Notes: generated from the letters alone by a model not told the origin. Numbered from the stretch's first letter, positions 1 to 5,196 are shown. The stretch: DNA of 6,106 bases from RGIG6353 sp045594565 (GCA_045594565.1 JAZNYT010000060.1:1-6106); one strand, 5' to 3'. A program made the numbers and translations.

Positions 1-40
1 CCGAGCAACACGCGAAGAAAATGAAATCCCGATAAATTAA
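1..40 (+). CDS. Possible 3' end of a + strand gene (partial)
   Basis: Two forward frames stay open from the window edge to a stop just before the hairpin at 42-70. One ends at TAA 38-40 (tail REENEIPIN), the other at TAA 33-35 (tail QHAKKMKSR). A stop placed immediately before a strong hairpin is what the end of a gene looks like, and it would converge on the minus-strand lipoprotein at 187-771. Only about a dozen codons are visible, so neither the frame nor the product can be decided. The stretch could equally be non-coding. Confidence 0.22.
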   Translation, partial: RATREENEIPIN

Positions 41-70
41 AAGAAAGACGAGGTAAATCCTCGTCTTTCT
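36..70 (-). terminator. 12-bp hairpin, probable intrinsic terminator between convergent genes
   Basis: Positions 42-53 (AGAAAGACGAGG) pair perfectly with 59-70 around the 5-nt loop TAAAT. Read on the minus strand, the stem is followed directly by TTTTAATTT, so it can end transcripts coming from the 187-771 lipoprotein gene. Read on the + strand, the 3' arm is itself U-rich but no clean U-tract follows, so termination of a + strand gene ending near 40 is possible but weaker. Confidence 0.6.
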
Positions 71-134
71 ACATCATAAAAGCTTATTGCTTAATTTTGT
101 TGTGAAAGCACTTTTCCAAAGTAACTGGATTTGT

Positions 135-168
135 GTTAAAACTGAAAATTTTCATTTTCGGTTTTAAC
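135..168. repeat. Imperfect 15-bp A/T-rich inverted repeat
   Basis: Positions 135-149 pair with 154-168 around the 4-nt loop TTTC. The arms are GTTAAAAC and GTTTTAAC at their outer ends. The single non-Watson-Crick pair (143/160) is a U-G wobble in a + strand RNA but an A-C mismatch in a minus-strand RNA. It lies just downstream of the 194-aa lipoprotein gene and may fold in its 3' UTR. No U-tract follows on either strand, so it is not called a terminator. Confidence 0.4.
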
Positions 169-169
169 C

Positions 170-188
170 AAAATTTCTAAGAAATTTT
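170..188. repeat. 9-bp palindrome overlapping the lipoprotein stop codon
   Basis: AAAATTTCT (170-178) and AGAAATTTT (180-188) are exact reverse complements around a single base. The palindrome overlaps the TAA stop (189-187) of the minus-strand lipoprotein. It is almost purely A/T, so it may be a chance feature of a low-GC 3' flank. Confidence 0.3.
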
Positions 189-771
189 AGGGAAGGTTAT
201 ATTCGTGGGGAGATACCTTCCACCCCTCGTCTTTAATATAGAGCATATAGAGCTCTTCTTCCTTGAACTGCTCGTTTACAATATAACCTTCAAAGTCAAC
301 ACCATAGGTAACAACAGAGTAGGTCTGAGCCTTTATATCCTCGATGGTGCTTCCTGTCATATAGAGAAATCTTGTAAGCTCATCCATAAGAGTCTTATAC
401 TCTTCCTCGTCGATTTCTCTTTCACCTTTGAATTCATATTCAATATAATAGTCTGCATCACCATATTCATCCTGAAGCTGTGAATCGATAGTTCCGTCAG
501 CGTTAGCTACCGCCTCGGCAAACTGCTCGTCGGTGTATTCGAGAGTTTTCTGAAGTCCTGTACGCCATTCTGTAGGAAAGGCTTCAAGATACTTGCCGAA
601 GCCTTCAATCTTGATAGAGTAGTAATCGGTTACCGCATCCTCTCCAACGGCTACAGCTTCTGTGGGAAGATCTTCGGGAGCAACGGGTGTTTCAGGGGTT
701 TCCTTTGCACAGGATATAAGAAGTACAAAAAGTACCGCAAGAAGTCCGAATAAAAAGATAATCTTTTTCAT
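187..771 (-). CDS. Putative secreted lipoprotein, function unknown (194 aa)
   Basis: The protein starts with MKK, followed by a hydrophobic stretch (residues 4-20) and the lipobox L18-I19-S20-C21. It is therefore predicted to be a type II signal-peptide lipoprotein, lipidated at Cys21 and anchored outside the membrane. A Pro/Glu-rich linker (about 22-40) precedes an acidic domain (about 50-190) rich in Tyr, Glu and Asp. Its end (YIKDEGWKV) resembles the last strand of NTF2-like or similar small alpha+beta domains, but I cannot assign a family. The ATG at 771-769 has a strong ribosome binding site (AAAGGAG) six bases upstream. The gene lies just downstream of rplT on the same strand, separated from it by the terminator at 787-818, and it probably has its own promoter inside the rplT 3' end (831-859). 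The coding call is secure; the function is unknown. Confidence 0.88.
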   Translation of the reverse strand: MKKIIFLFGLLAVLFVLLISCAKETPETPVAPEDLPTEAVAVGEDAVTDYYSIKIEGFGKYLEAFPTEWRTGLQKTLEYTDEQFAEAVANADGTIDSQLQDEYGDADYYIEYEFKGEREIDEEEYKTLMDELTRFLYMTGSTIEDIKAQTYSVVTYGVDFEGYIVNEQFKEEELYMLYIKDEGWKVSPHEYNLP

Positions 772-786
772 AGTTTCTCCTTTTTC

Positions 787-818
787 AAAAATAGCCGTGA
801 CGGCTCTGTCACGGCTAT
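787..818 (-). terminator. Intrinsic terminator after rplT
   Basis: On the minus strand, an 11-bp perfect stem (ATAGCCGTGAC with GTCACGGCTAT; + positions 791-801 and 808-818, 6-nt loop) is followed by a run of T. It begins 15 nt after the rplT stop and is the natural end of the infC-rpmI-rplT transcript. It also sits only about 7 nt before the ribosome binding site of the 194-aa lipoprotein, so any transcript of that gene starting upstream must pass through it. Confidence 0.88.
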
Positions 819-830
819 ATCGGATGTTAA

Positions 831-859
831 ATATTAGAGAGCTGCCTTTGCCTTTTCAA
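831..859 (-). promoter_or_regulatory. Candidate sigma-A promoter within the rplT 3' end, for the lipoprotein
   Basis: Reading the minus strand, TTGAAA (859-854) is followed after exactly 17 nt by TAATAT (836-831). That is five of six matches to TTGACA, and two of six mismatched to TATAAT. The -10 overlaps the rplT stop codon. Transcription would start near 824, just ahead of the hairpin at 791-818. This is the only reasonable place for a separate promoter, because the gap between the terminator and the lipoprotein ribosome binding site is too short. Predicted from sequence only. Confidence 0.45.
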
Positions 860-1187
860 CAAGTGCTGCAAAAGCTTCCTTGTCGCTAACTGCAATCTCA
901 GCAAGCATCTTTCTGTTAAGGTCGATGCCGGCCTTCTTAAGACCGTTCATAAATCTTGAATAGTTGATACCGCATACCTTGCACTGTGCAGAGATACGAG
1001 TGATCCAAAGAGCACGGAAGTCTCTCTTCTTGTTCTTTCTGCCGGCAAATGCATAGTTGCCGCTCTTCATTACCTGCTGCTTCGCCATTTTGAAGTGCTT
1101 GCTCTTAGCACCCCAGTATCCCTTAGCGAGCTTTAATACTTTATTTCTTCTCTTGCGAGTCATCATCGCGCGTTTAACTCTTGCCAT
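834..1187 (-). CDS. rplT: Large ribosomal subunit protein bL20
   Basis: The 117-aa protein has the usual length and the unmistakable L20 sequence: a basic N-terminal extension (ARVKRAMMTRKRRNKVLKLA), then AKGYWGAKSKHFKMAKQ, RKNKKRDFRALWITRISA and a C-terminal globular part with GLKKAGIDLNRKMLAEIA. L20 binds 23S rRNA early in 50S assembly. In E. coli and B. subtilis it also represses its own operon by binding the mRNA through the C-terminal domain. The ATG at 1187-1185 has the ribosome binding site TAGGAGG upstream. It is the last gene of the infC-rpmI-rplT operon, 34 nt after rpmI, and is followed by a strong terminator. Confidence 0.99.
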   Translation of the reverse strand: MARVKRAMMTRKRRNKVLKLAKGYWGAKSKHFKMAKQQVMKSGNYAFAGRKNKKRDFRALWITRISAQCKVCGINYSRFMNGLKKAGIDLNRKMLAEIAVSDKEAFAALVEKAKAAL

Positions 1188-1221
1188 TTCAAATTCCTCC
1201 TAAATAATCTTTCTTTAATGC

Positions 1222-1419
1222 TTATGCGTAGGGAAGGATAGTCTTGATGTTACGAGCAGTTGACTCGCTCATATATCCTGCCTTGCGAAGGCTTCTGAGA
1301 CGCTTTGAAGGCTTGTTACCTGTCTTATGTCTGCGTCCCATGTGGTTCATCTTCATCTTACCACTCTTTGTGAGAGTGAATCTCTTTGCTGATGCCTTAT
1401 GGCTCTTGATTTTTCCCAT
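1222..1419 (-). CDS. rpmI: Large ribosomal subunit protein bL35
   Basis: This small, highly basic 65-aa protein has the standard L35 length and pattern: an N-terminal MGKIKSHKASAKRF, then KMNHMGRRHKTGNKPSKRLRSL and a C-terminal IKTILPYA. L35 is a structural protein of the 50S subunit. The ATG at 1419-1417 follows the ribosome binding site AAGGAGA with 7-nt spacing. It is the middle gene of the operon: 18 nt separate it from infC, just enough for its ribosome binding site, and 34 nt separate it from rplT. No promoter or terminator is visible in either gap, which supports co-transcription. Confidence 0.99.
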   Translation of the reverse strand: MGKIKSHKASAKRFTLTKSGKMKMNHMGRRHKTGNKPSKRLRSLRKAGYMSESTARNIKTILPYA

Positions 1420-1437
1420 AATTGTATCTCCTTAAAT

Positions 1438-1962
1438 TTATTTTGTTTCGTCTTTCTTCGGTGAAATCACCAGCGTCATAAAACGTCCGTCAAGCGACGG
1501 TGCCTTATCTGCTCCGCCTATGTCCTGAAGCTCCTCTTTGATGCTTGCCATAAGGTCATATCCTCTGTCGGTATGATTCATTTCTCTACCCGAGAATACG
1601 ATAGTGATCTTGACCTTATTTCCGTCGCCAAGAAATCTCTTGGCGTGGTTAAGCTTGGTTTCAAAATCGTGCTTATCGATGCGGCAGGAGAACTTAATCT
1701 CTTTAAGCTCTACGGTTGTACGCTTCTTCTTGGACTCTTTTTCCTTCTTTGTCTTTTCGTAAAGGAATTTTCCGTAGTCCATAATCTTACATACAGGGGG
1801 CTCTGCATTGGGGGACATTTCCACCAAATCAAGTCCTGCTTCGTGGGCTGATGAAAGTGCATCCTTAAGGCTGAGTATTCCAAGCTGACTTCCGTCTGCT
1901 GCTATAACTCTTACCTTTTCTGCTCTTATCTCTTCGTTGATAAGAAGTTCTTTTGTGCTAAT
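1438..1962 (-). CDS. infC: Translation initiation factor IF-3, ATT start codon
   Basis: The 174-residue product has the IF3 N-domain (STKELLINEEIRAEKVRVI...), the linker region with the family signature KIMDYGKFLYEKTKKEK, a Lys-rich segment (KESKKKRTTVELKEIKF) and the C-domain (RIDKHDFETK through FMTLVISPKK). IF3 binds the 30S subunit, keeps it from 50S and proofreads start codons and initiator tRNA. I place the start at ATT 1962-1960. It is six bases after a perfect CGGAGGTG ribosome binding site, and homologous IF3 proteins begin at this point (ISTKELLINEEI). infC is known to use rare start codons such as AUU, which IF3 itself discriminates against, giving feedback control. An in-frame ATG at 2037-2035 would add 25 unrelated residues, lacks a ribosome binding site and runs through the attenuator hairpin, so I reject it. 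First gene of the infC-rpmI-rplT operon. Confidence 0.95.
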   Translation of the reverse strand: MSTKELLINEEIRAEKVRVIAADGSQLGILSLKDALSSAHEAGLDLVEMSPNAEPPVCKIMDYGKFLYEKTKKEKESKKKRTTVELKEIKFSCRIDKHDFETKLNHAKRFLGDGNKVKITIVFSGREMNHTDRGYDLMASIKEELQDIGGADKAPSLDGRFMTLVISPKKDETK

Positions 1963-1968
1963 GTAAAA

Positions 1969-1976
1969 CACCTCCG
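1969..1976 (-). promoter_or_regulatory. infC ribosome binding site that sets the ATT start
   Basis: Minus-strand CGGAGGTG (1976-1969) is an almost complete complement of the 16S rRNA 3' end and lies six bases before ATT (1962-1960). No ATG, GTG or TTG in frame is better placed. The CGGAG core can also pair with CTCCG (2003-1999) in the 3' arm of the preceding hairpin, which would hide the site. Confidence 0.85.
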
Positions 1977-2007
1977 AAAAAATGTGCGGAGAAAAACTCT
2001 CCGCACA
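1977..2007 (-). terminator. Attenuator-type terminator in the infC leader
   Basis: On the minus strand, TGTGCGGAG pairs with CTCCGCACA (+ positions 1999-2007 and 1983-1991), with one more A-T pair inside, giving a 10-bp stem and a 5-nt loop. Six T residues (1982-1977) follow and the infC ribosome binding site comes next. A GC-rich stem plus U6 inside a leader, just ahead of the gene, is the form of a transcription attenuator rather than the end of an upstream gene. Confidence 0.8.
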
Positions 2008-2106
2008 CAAACTCTGGGGGTAATCCCCTCTTATCATCTGTATTAACCGCTGTGCGCCATATGCGACAGGGTGAGAACGGAGCGTTCTTCTTCTTTGTAC
2101 TCAAGA

Positions 2107-2135
2107 AGTATATCACAAGTTTTTTATTTTGTCAA
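2107..2135 (-). promoter_or_regulatory. Strong sigma-A promoter of the infC operon
   Basis: Minus-strand TTGACA (2135-2130) is a perfect -35 box. After exactly 17 nt it is followed by TATACT (2112-2107), which matches the -10 consensus at five of six positions. The predicted start is near 2100. It begins only 27 nt after the stop codon of the LtaS-like gene. Confidence 0.88.
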
Positions 2136-2161
2136 CAGTTTTTTAAAGAAAACTTTTACTG

Positions 2162-4198
2162 TCAATCTTCAACGCTTTCCTTTTCGTTTATAAACCCGCC
2201 TATATCCTCCCCTGCTATTACAGGGTCACTTTCGGCAAAGGTAGTTCTCTTTCCGTTGGTTTGTCTTACCGTTATGATATCACCGTAGATGACCTCAAGC
2301 TCGGGAACAAAGAGAGTAGCTTCGTCGATAAGCACCGTATCCTTTTTTTCTCCGTTGAGGGTAACTCTTGTGAATTCGGTAAAGCCTGTTCCGGTCACCT
2401 CAAAACCAAGGTCTGTATTCACAACCGAGGTTATGGTGAGAGGAATTATTCCCATAGAAAGCTCAGAGGGAAGATATCCTATCTCGTAGCCGAAGCATTC
2501 CTTTTCGCCGTAGAGCATATCATACTGGAGCATTTCCAGATATTTATAGTAATCGGGGTTTTCAGCTCCGTTCTGATGAAGCTTTGTTATAAGTCCGTTG
2601 TTTATTCCAAGCTCCCCGAGAATATGCGATGATAGCTGATAGGAATAAACGTCCTTCGCTTCGGCAGAGGTCTCGTAGTTCGACCATATTACGTATTCCG
2701 TATCGTAAACGTCGCCGTTATCAAGCTCTGCATTTTCGAGTCCGAAATAAGGAAGGTGGTCACCGTAGATAACCACTACCGTTTTTTCGTCTCTGCTTTC
2801 AAGTTCTCCTATCAAATTCTCAAGAAAGACGTCAACGTCATTCAGCTGTGTCAGATAGTATTCAAAAGCAGTTTCATCTACCTTTGTTTCGGGATTCAAG
2901 GTAGTAACTTTAAAGTTATAATCCACACCGTCAAGTCGCTCCTCGGAATAAACTCCGTGGGACTGAACGGAGATAGCGTAAACAAAATCCTCTTTATCGG
3001 TTGAGTCAAGCGCCGTCATTATTTCTTTTGTGAGTACCGAATCCTTTGCCCAGCCGATAACGTTATACTCTACGTCCTGCATAAATTCAAGACTGGTAAA
3101 GGTATCATAGCCAAGACTTGAAAAAACGTGTGCTCTGTCGTAGAAGGAGCCCTTGTGGTTATGAATAGCGTGAGCGGTATAGCCAAGCTCACGTAGATTG
3201 AAGGCGATGCTTTCACAGGCGGTATTCTGAAGCACAGTCTTGTAAGGATACTCGCCCGGTCCAAAAAAGTCAAGAGACATTCCCGTCATAATTTCGAATT
3301 CAACGTTTGCCGTTCCCGAGCCGATATATGGAACTTCAAGGAAGGCGTGGGGATAGTTCTCTTTAAGGTGTGTAAAAAATGGCACGGGATTGGAGGAGTA
3401 CTCAAGTGAATTTATATAATTTACGTCAAAAAAGGATTCAAGCTGTAAAAAGATAATGTTAGGCTTTACTTCGGGAGAAAGGGTTTCCTTTGCCTTTATC
3501 TCATCGAGAATAGTAACTACCTTTTCGCTGGAATAACCCGAGGGCTTTGCAATACCGGTCTCGAAAACAGAACAGGAGAAGCAATAAACAAAGCCGTAAT
3601 CCTCGTATGCATCGTTGAGGTTGGTAAACTTTTTGGAAAGCGCGCCGTTAGCTATAAAGATATTGAGGAAAACAGCTATCGCAACTATTGCCGAAGGGAT
3701 AGCTACAAATCCTGCTTTTACAAGTCTTTCGCGCTTTTTACAGTTAAAATAAATAAGCACAAGTCCCGCAAGTATAAGAAGCACCGCCAAAATAACCACT
3801 ACGAACACCCAACCTTCAAGGTAAAGGTTGAATATTCCGAAAATTGACTTAATTTTAACAAAGTCGGTTGCAGAAACGGGATTTACTCTGTATGCAAGCA
3901 CCGCGCAGTTAATAATACCGAGAGTAAGGAAGGGAAATACTGCGAGAATAAGTGCAAAAGCGCGTCTTTTGAAAAAGAGAGACAGAAGGGATACCACAAA
4001 AATAAGGAGTGAGTTATAAAAGAAAACGGAGGGCGACTCGAATGGATGTAAAAGTCCCCGTATCACCGATTGACGACTGAGCATCTCTACCAAAAGGTTT
4101 ACAAGAAGCGAAAGCAGGAAACAATATATAATAGCGTGCCTTGCAAAAAAAGCACCGATTTTTTTGCAGTTTTCAATGGTAAAAATTTTGTTTTTCAT
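2162..4198 (-). CDS. LtaS-type membrane phosphoglycerol transferase with C-terminal IPT/TIG-like domain
   Basis: The 678-aa protein has the LTA synthase architecture. Five hydrophobic segments (about 21-40, 58-76, 80-103, 128-151, 162-184) are followed by a linker and an extracellular sulfatase-fold domain (about 246-510). Residues matching the LtaS active site are visible: Glu254 in LQLESF, the nucleophile Thr296 in GSGTANVEFE, Arg355 in SFYDR, His414 in QSHG, and Asp480-His481 in YGDHLP. LtaS enzymes use Mn2+ to move glycerol phosphate from phosphatidylglycerol onto a growing lipoteichoic acid chain; related members add phosphoglycerol to other envelope glycans, so the exact acceptor is uncertain. 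Residues about 586-660 (FEVTGTGFTEFTRVTLNGE...) look like an immunoglobulin-like IPT/TIG domain, which classical LtaS lacks. The ATG follows AGGG with 7-nt spacing and lies 26 nt after spoIIR, suggesting co-transcription. No gene symbol is given because paralogues are common. Confidence 0.9.
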   Translation of the reverse strand: MKNKIFTIENCKKIGAFFARHAIIYCFLLSLLVNLLVEMLSRQSVIRGLLHPFESPSVFFYNSLLIFVVSLLSLFFKRRAFALILAVFPFLTLGIINCAVLAYRVNPVSATDFVKIKSIFGIFNLYLEGWVFVVVILAVLLILAGLVLIYFNCKKRERLVKAGFVAIPSAIVAIAVFLNIFIANGALSKKFTNLNDAYEDYGFVYCFSCSVFETGIAKPSGYSSEKVVTILDEIKAKETLSPEVKPNIIFLQLESFFDVNYINSLEYSSNPVPFFTHLKENYPHAFLEVPYIGSGTANVEFEIMTGMSLDFFGPGEYPYKTVLQNTACESIAFNLRELGYTAHAIHNHKGSFYDRAHVFSSLGYDTFTSLEFMQDVEYNVIGWAKDSVLTKEIMTALDSTDKEDFVYAISVQSHGVYSEERLDGVDYNFKVTTLNPETKVDETAFEYYLTQLNDVDVFLENLIGELESRDEKTVVVIYGDHLPYFGLENAELDNGDVYDTEYVIWSNYETSAEAKDVYSYQLSSHILGELGINNGLITKLHQNGAENPDYYKYLEMLQYDMLYGEKECFGYEIGYLPSELSMGIIPLTITSVVNTDLGFEVTGTGFTEFTRVTLNGEKKDTVLIDEATLFVPELEVIYGDIITVRQTNGKRTTFAESDPVIAGEDIGGFINEKESVED

Positions 4199-4224
4199 AA
4201 AATTACCCTAATAAGACGTGGAAT

Positions 4225-4797
4225 TTATACATGGGTAATTGTACTCTTTTTTTTGTCTTTTGTCAATAGCTCGCGCAAGAAGCATCGAAGCTTTACTACG
4301 GTATTGCCTCCAACAACAATCGTTTTACCTTTTCCGCCCTCTTCACCTGATGCCAGAGATGCTCTAAAGGAAAGGTCGGGAAAAATAACGCTCCACCAGT
4401 TATGTCCTTCCCCTTCGCCCAGAGTAATTATAAGTGCGGTATACTCGCCCTCAGGGAAAGAGGAATTTCCAAGTGATTTTTTATCAAAATATCTCACTTC
4501 CACCTCTGCCGCAGCACCATAGCCTACCGAATTTTTTTCAAGGATATCCATCGTGATTTCTTCTATTTTGGGAAGCTTTTTTTCAAGATACTCCCTTATT
4601 TTTTCGGTACTGTCAAAGCTCTCCTCTTCGATGAGGCGAGATATCTCCCCTGCCACCTCCATTTTAATTTCGATATCCCTCGTGCTATCGGAGTTTGCAA
4701 TAACGTGGATACGCGCAACGTCGGGCGGTGTGTCTTTAGCGCCAAATGCAAAAATCAAAAAAGTTGTGGTAAGTAAAACAATAATTAAGTATTTCAT
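4225..4797 (-). CDS. spoIIR: Stage II sporulation protein R
   Basis: The 190-aa protein has an N-terminal hydrophobic signal or anchor (residues 3-20) and the diagnostic SpoIIR blocks: ARIHVIANSDS (28-38), FPEGEYTALIITLGEGEG (114-131) and HNWWSVIFPDLSF (132-144), ending in a helix (VVKLRCFLRELL). SpoIIR is made in the forespore, exported to the intermembrane space and activates the protease SpoIIGA, which processes pro-sigma-E in the mother cell. The ATG at 4797-4795 has the ribosome binding site AAAGGAG five bases upstream. Two Cys residues that I recall as conserved around the WW block (WWC and PLC) are both Ser here (136 and 143). The LtaS-like gene follows 26 nt downstream. A run of eight A near the 3' end (sense strand) touches only the variable tail. 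Confidence 0.95.
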   Translation of the reverse strand: MKYLIIVLLTTTFLIFAFGAKDTPPDVARIHVIANSDSTRDIEIKMEVAGEISRLIEEESFDSTEKIREYLEKKLPKIEEITMDILEKNSVGYGAAAEVEVRYFDKKSLGNSSFPEGEYTALIITLGEGEGHNWWSVIFPDLSFRASLASGEEGGKGKTIVVGGNTVVKLRCFLRELLTKDKKKSTITHV

Positions 4798-4814
4798 AAA
4801 TACTCCTTTCGGGG

Positions 4815-4824
4815 TATTATTGCC
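4815..4824 (-). promoter_or_regulatory. Candidate sigma-F-type -10 element of spoIIR
   Basis: Minus-strand GGCAATAATA (4824-4815) fits every fixed position of the B. subtilis sigma-F -10 consensus GGNNANAWTR, and spoIIR is a sigma-F gene in the model organism. No good GYATA -35 is found at 14-17 nt upstream; that region is just A/T-rich. The implied start (about 4808-4810) would leave a very short 5' UTR that barely includes the ribosome binding site. Tentative. Confidence 0.3.
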
Positions 4825-4888
4825 GAAAAAATGAGTTTAAATAAAAATTTACTATTTTAATTTTTCTTTTTTTGGAGATACTGTTTTT

Positions 4889-4904
4889 GAGAGGTTTTCC
4901 TCTC
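4889..4904. repeat. 6-bp hairpin in the divergent spoIIR/lipoprotein intergenic region
   Basis: GAGAGG (4889-4894) and CCTCTC (4899-4904) pair around TTTT. No U-tract follows on either strand, so this is not a terminator. It sits 25 nt before the ATG of the + strand lipoprotein, in the 132-nt region that must hold both divergent promoters. It could be a 5' UTR stem or an operator-like dyad; the sequence does not decide. Confidence 0.3.
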
Positions 4905-4929
4905 GTAAAATTTATTTTTGGAGAAAAAT

Positions 4930-5178
4930 ATGAAAAAGATACTGATAGGACTTGCACTTCTTTCTACCTTATCTATGTCCCTTGTGTCTTGCCGCAGTTA
5001 TAACGCAGACAACGGAACTTACGGTTACTATAACGGCAATGCTGACGACCGTAACAACGAAAGAAGCGTTACAAAGGAAACCCGCGACAGAATAATGAAT
5101 TCCTATGACAAGGCTAAAAACAACGTAAAAAACGCCATCGGCAATGCCGCCGACGACGTTCGTGATATGATGAAATAA
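4930..5178 (+). CDS. Small putative lipoprotein with amphipathic C-terminal helix (82 aa)
   Basis: MKKILIGLALLSTLSMSL is a typical signal peptide ending in the lipobox L18-V19-S20-C21, so the mature product would be a 62-residue lipid-anchored peptide. After an Asn/Tyr/Gly/Asp-rich linker (22-45), residues 47-82 look helical. Hydrophobic residues at 55, 59, 62, 66, 69/70, 73, 77 and 80 keep the 3-4 spacing of an amphipathic helix or coiled coil between charged residues. I chose ATG 4930 over an in-frame TTG at 4918: GGAG (4920-4923) is then a ribosome binding site with 6-nt spacing, and the MKK start suits a signal peptide. It is divergent from spoIIR. No family is recognised. No convincing promoter can be named upstream. 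Confidence 0.75.
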   Translation: MKKILIGLALLSTLSMSLVSCRSYNADNGTYGYYNGNADDRNNERSVTKETRDRIMNSYDKAKNNVKNAIGNAADDVRDMMK

Positions 5179-5196
5179 ATTTGATTTTTTTGAATG

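Larger units (their letters stand above)
1963..2100 (-). promoter_or_regulatory. infC-rpmI-rplT mRNA leader, probable autoregulatory RNA
   Basis: About 138 nt lie between the expected transcription start (near 2100) and the infC start. This is long for a simple 5' UTR and full of possible stems: AGAACG/CGTTCT with a 3-nt loop (2074-2088), TGT-CGC pairing with GCG-ACA around a bulge (about 2052-2069), GGGG/CCCC with a 4-nt loop (2016-2028), and the terminator-like hairpin at 1983-2007. In Firmicutes this leader position is known to hold the L20-responsive element (Rfam L20_leader), where excess L20 lowers expression by attenuation. I infer the same role here from position and architecture. I cannot run a covariance search, and the L20-binding site itself is not identified. 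Confidence 0.65.

Noticed and set aside
1963..2037. 25-codon in-frame extension of infC starting at ATG 2037
   Set aside because: It has no ribosome binding site, translates straight through the terminator hairpin and T-tract, and its residues do not resemble IF3. The ATT at 1962 has a perfect ribosome binding site and matches the family start.
2046..2063. Five-codon mini-ORF (MAHSG) in the infC leader as a leader peptide
   Set aside because: It has no ribosome binding site and no run of regulatory codons, and it overlaps stems that are better explained as RNA structure.
2136..2161. Possible terminator for the LtaS-like gene (ACAGT ... ACTGT)
   Set aside because: Only five base pairs form, with a long A/T loop. 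This is too weak for an intrinsic terminator.
3070..3273. 67-codon minus-strand open frame inside the LtaS-like gene
   Set aside because: It lies in another frame of the catalytic domain coding sequence and has no independent start signals.
4070..4522. 150-codon + strand open frame across spoIIR and the LtaS-like start
   Set aside because: It is antisense to two well-recognised genes, shows no domain and has no ribosome binding site. It is a shadow frame.
4918..4929. TTG start at 4918 for the small + strand lipoprotein
   Set aside because: The TTG and the following GAG are the ribosome binding site of the ATG at 4930. Starting at TTG would leave no ribosome binding site and would add four residues before the MKK signal peptide.
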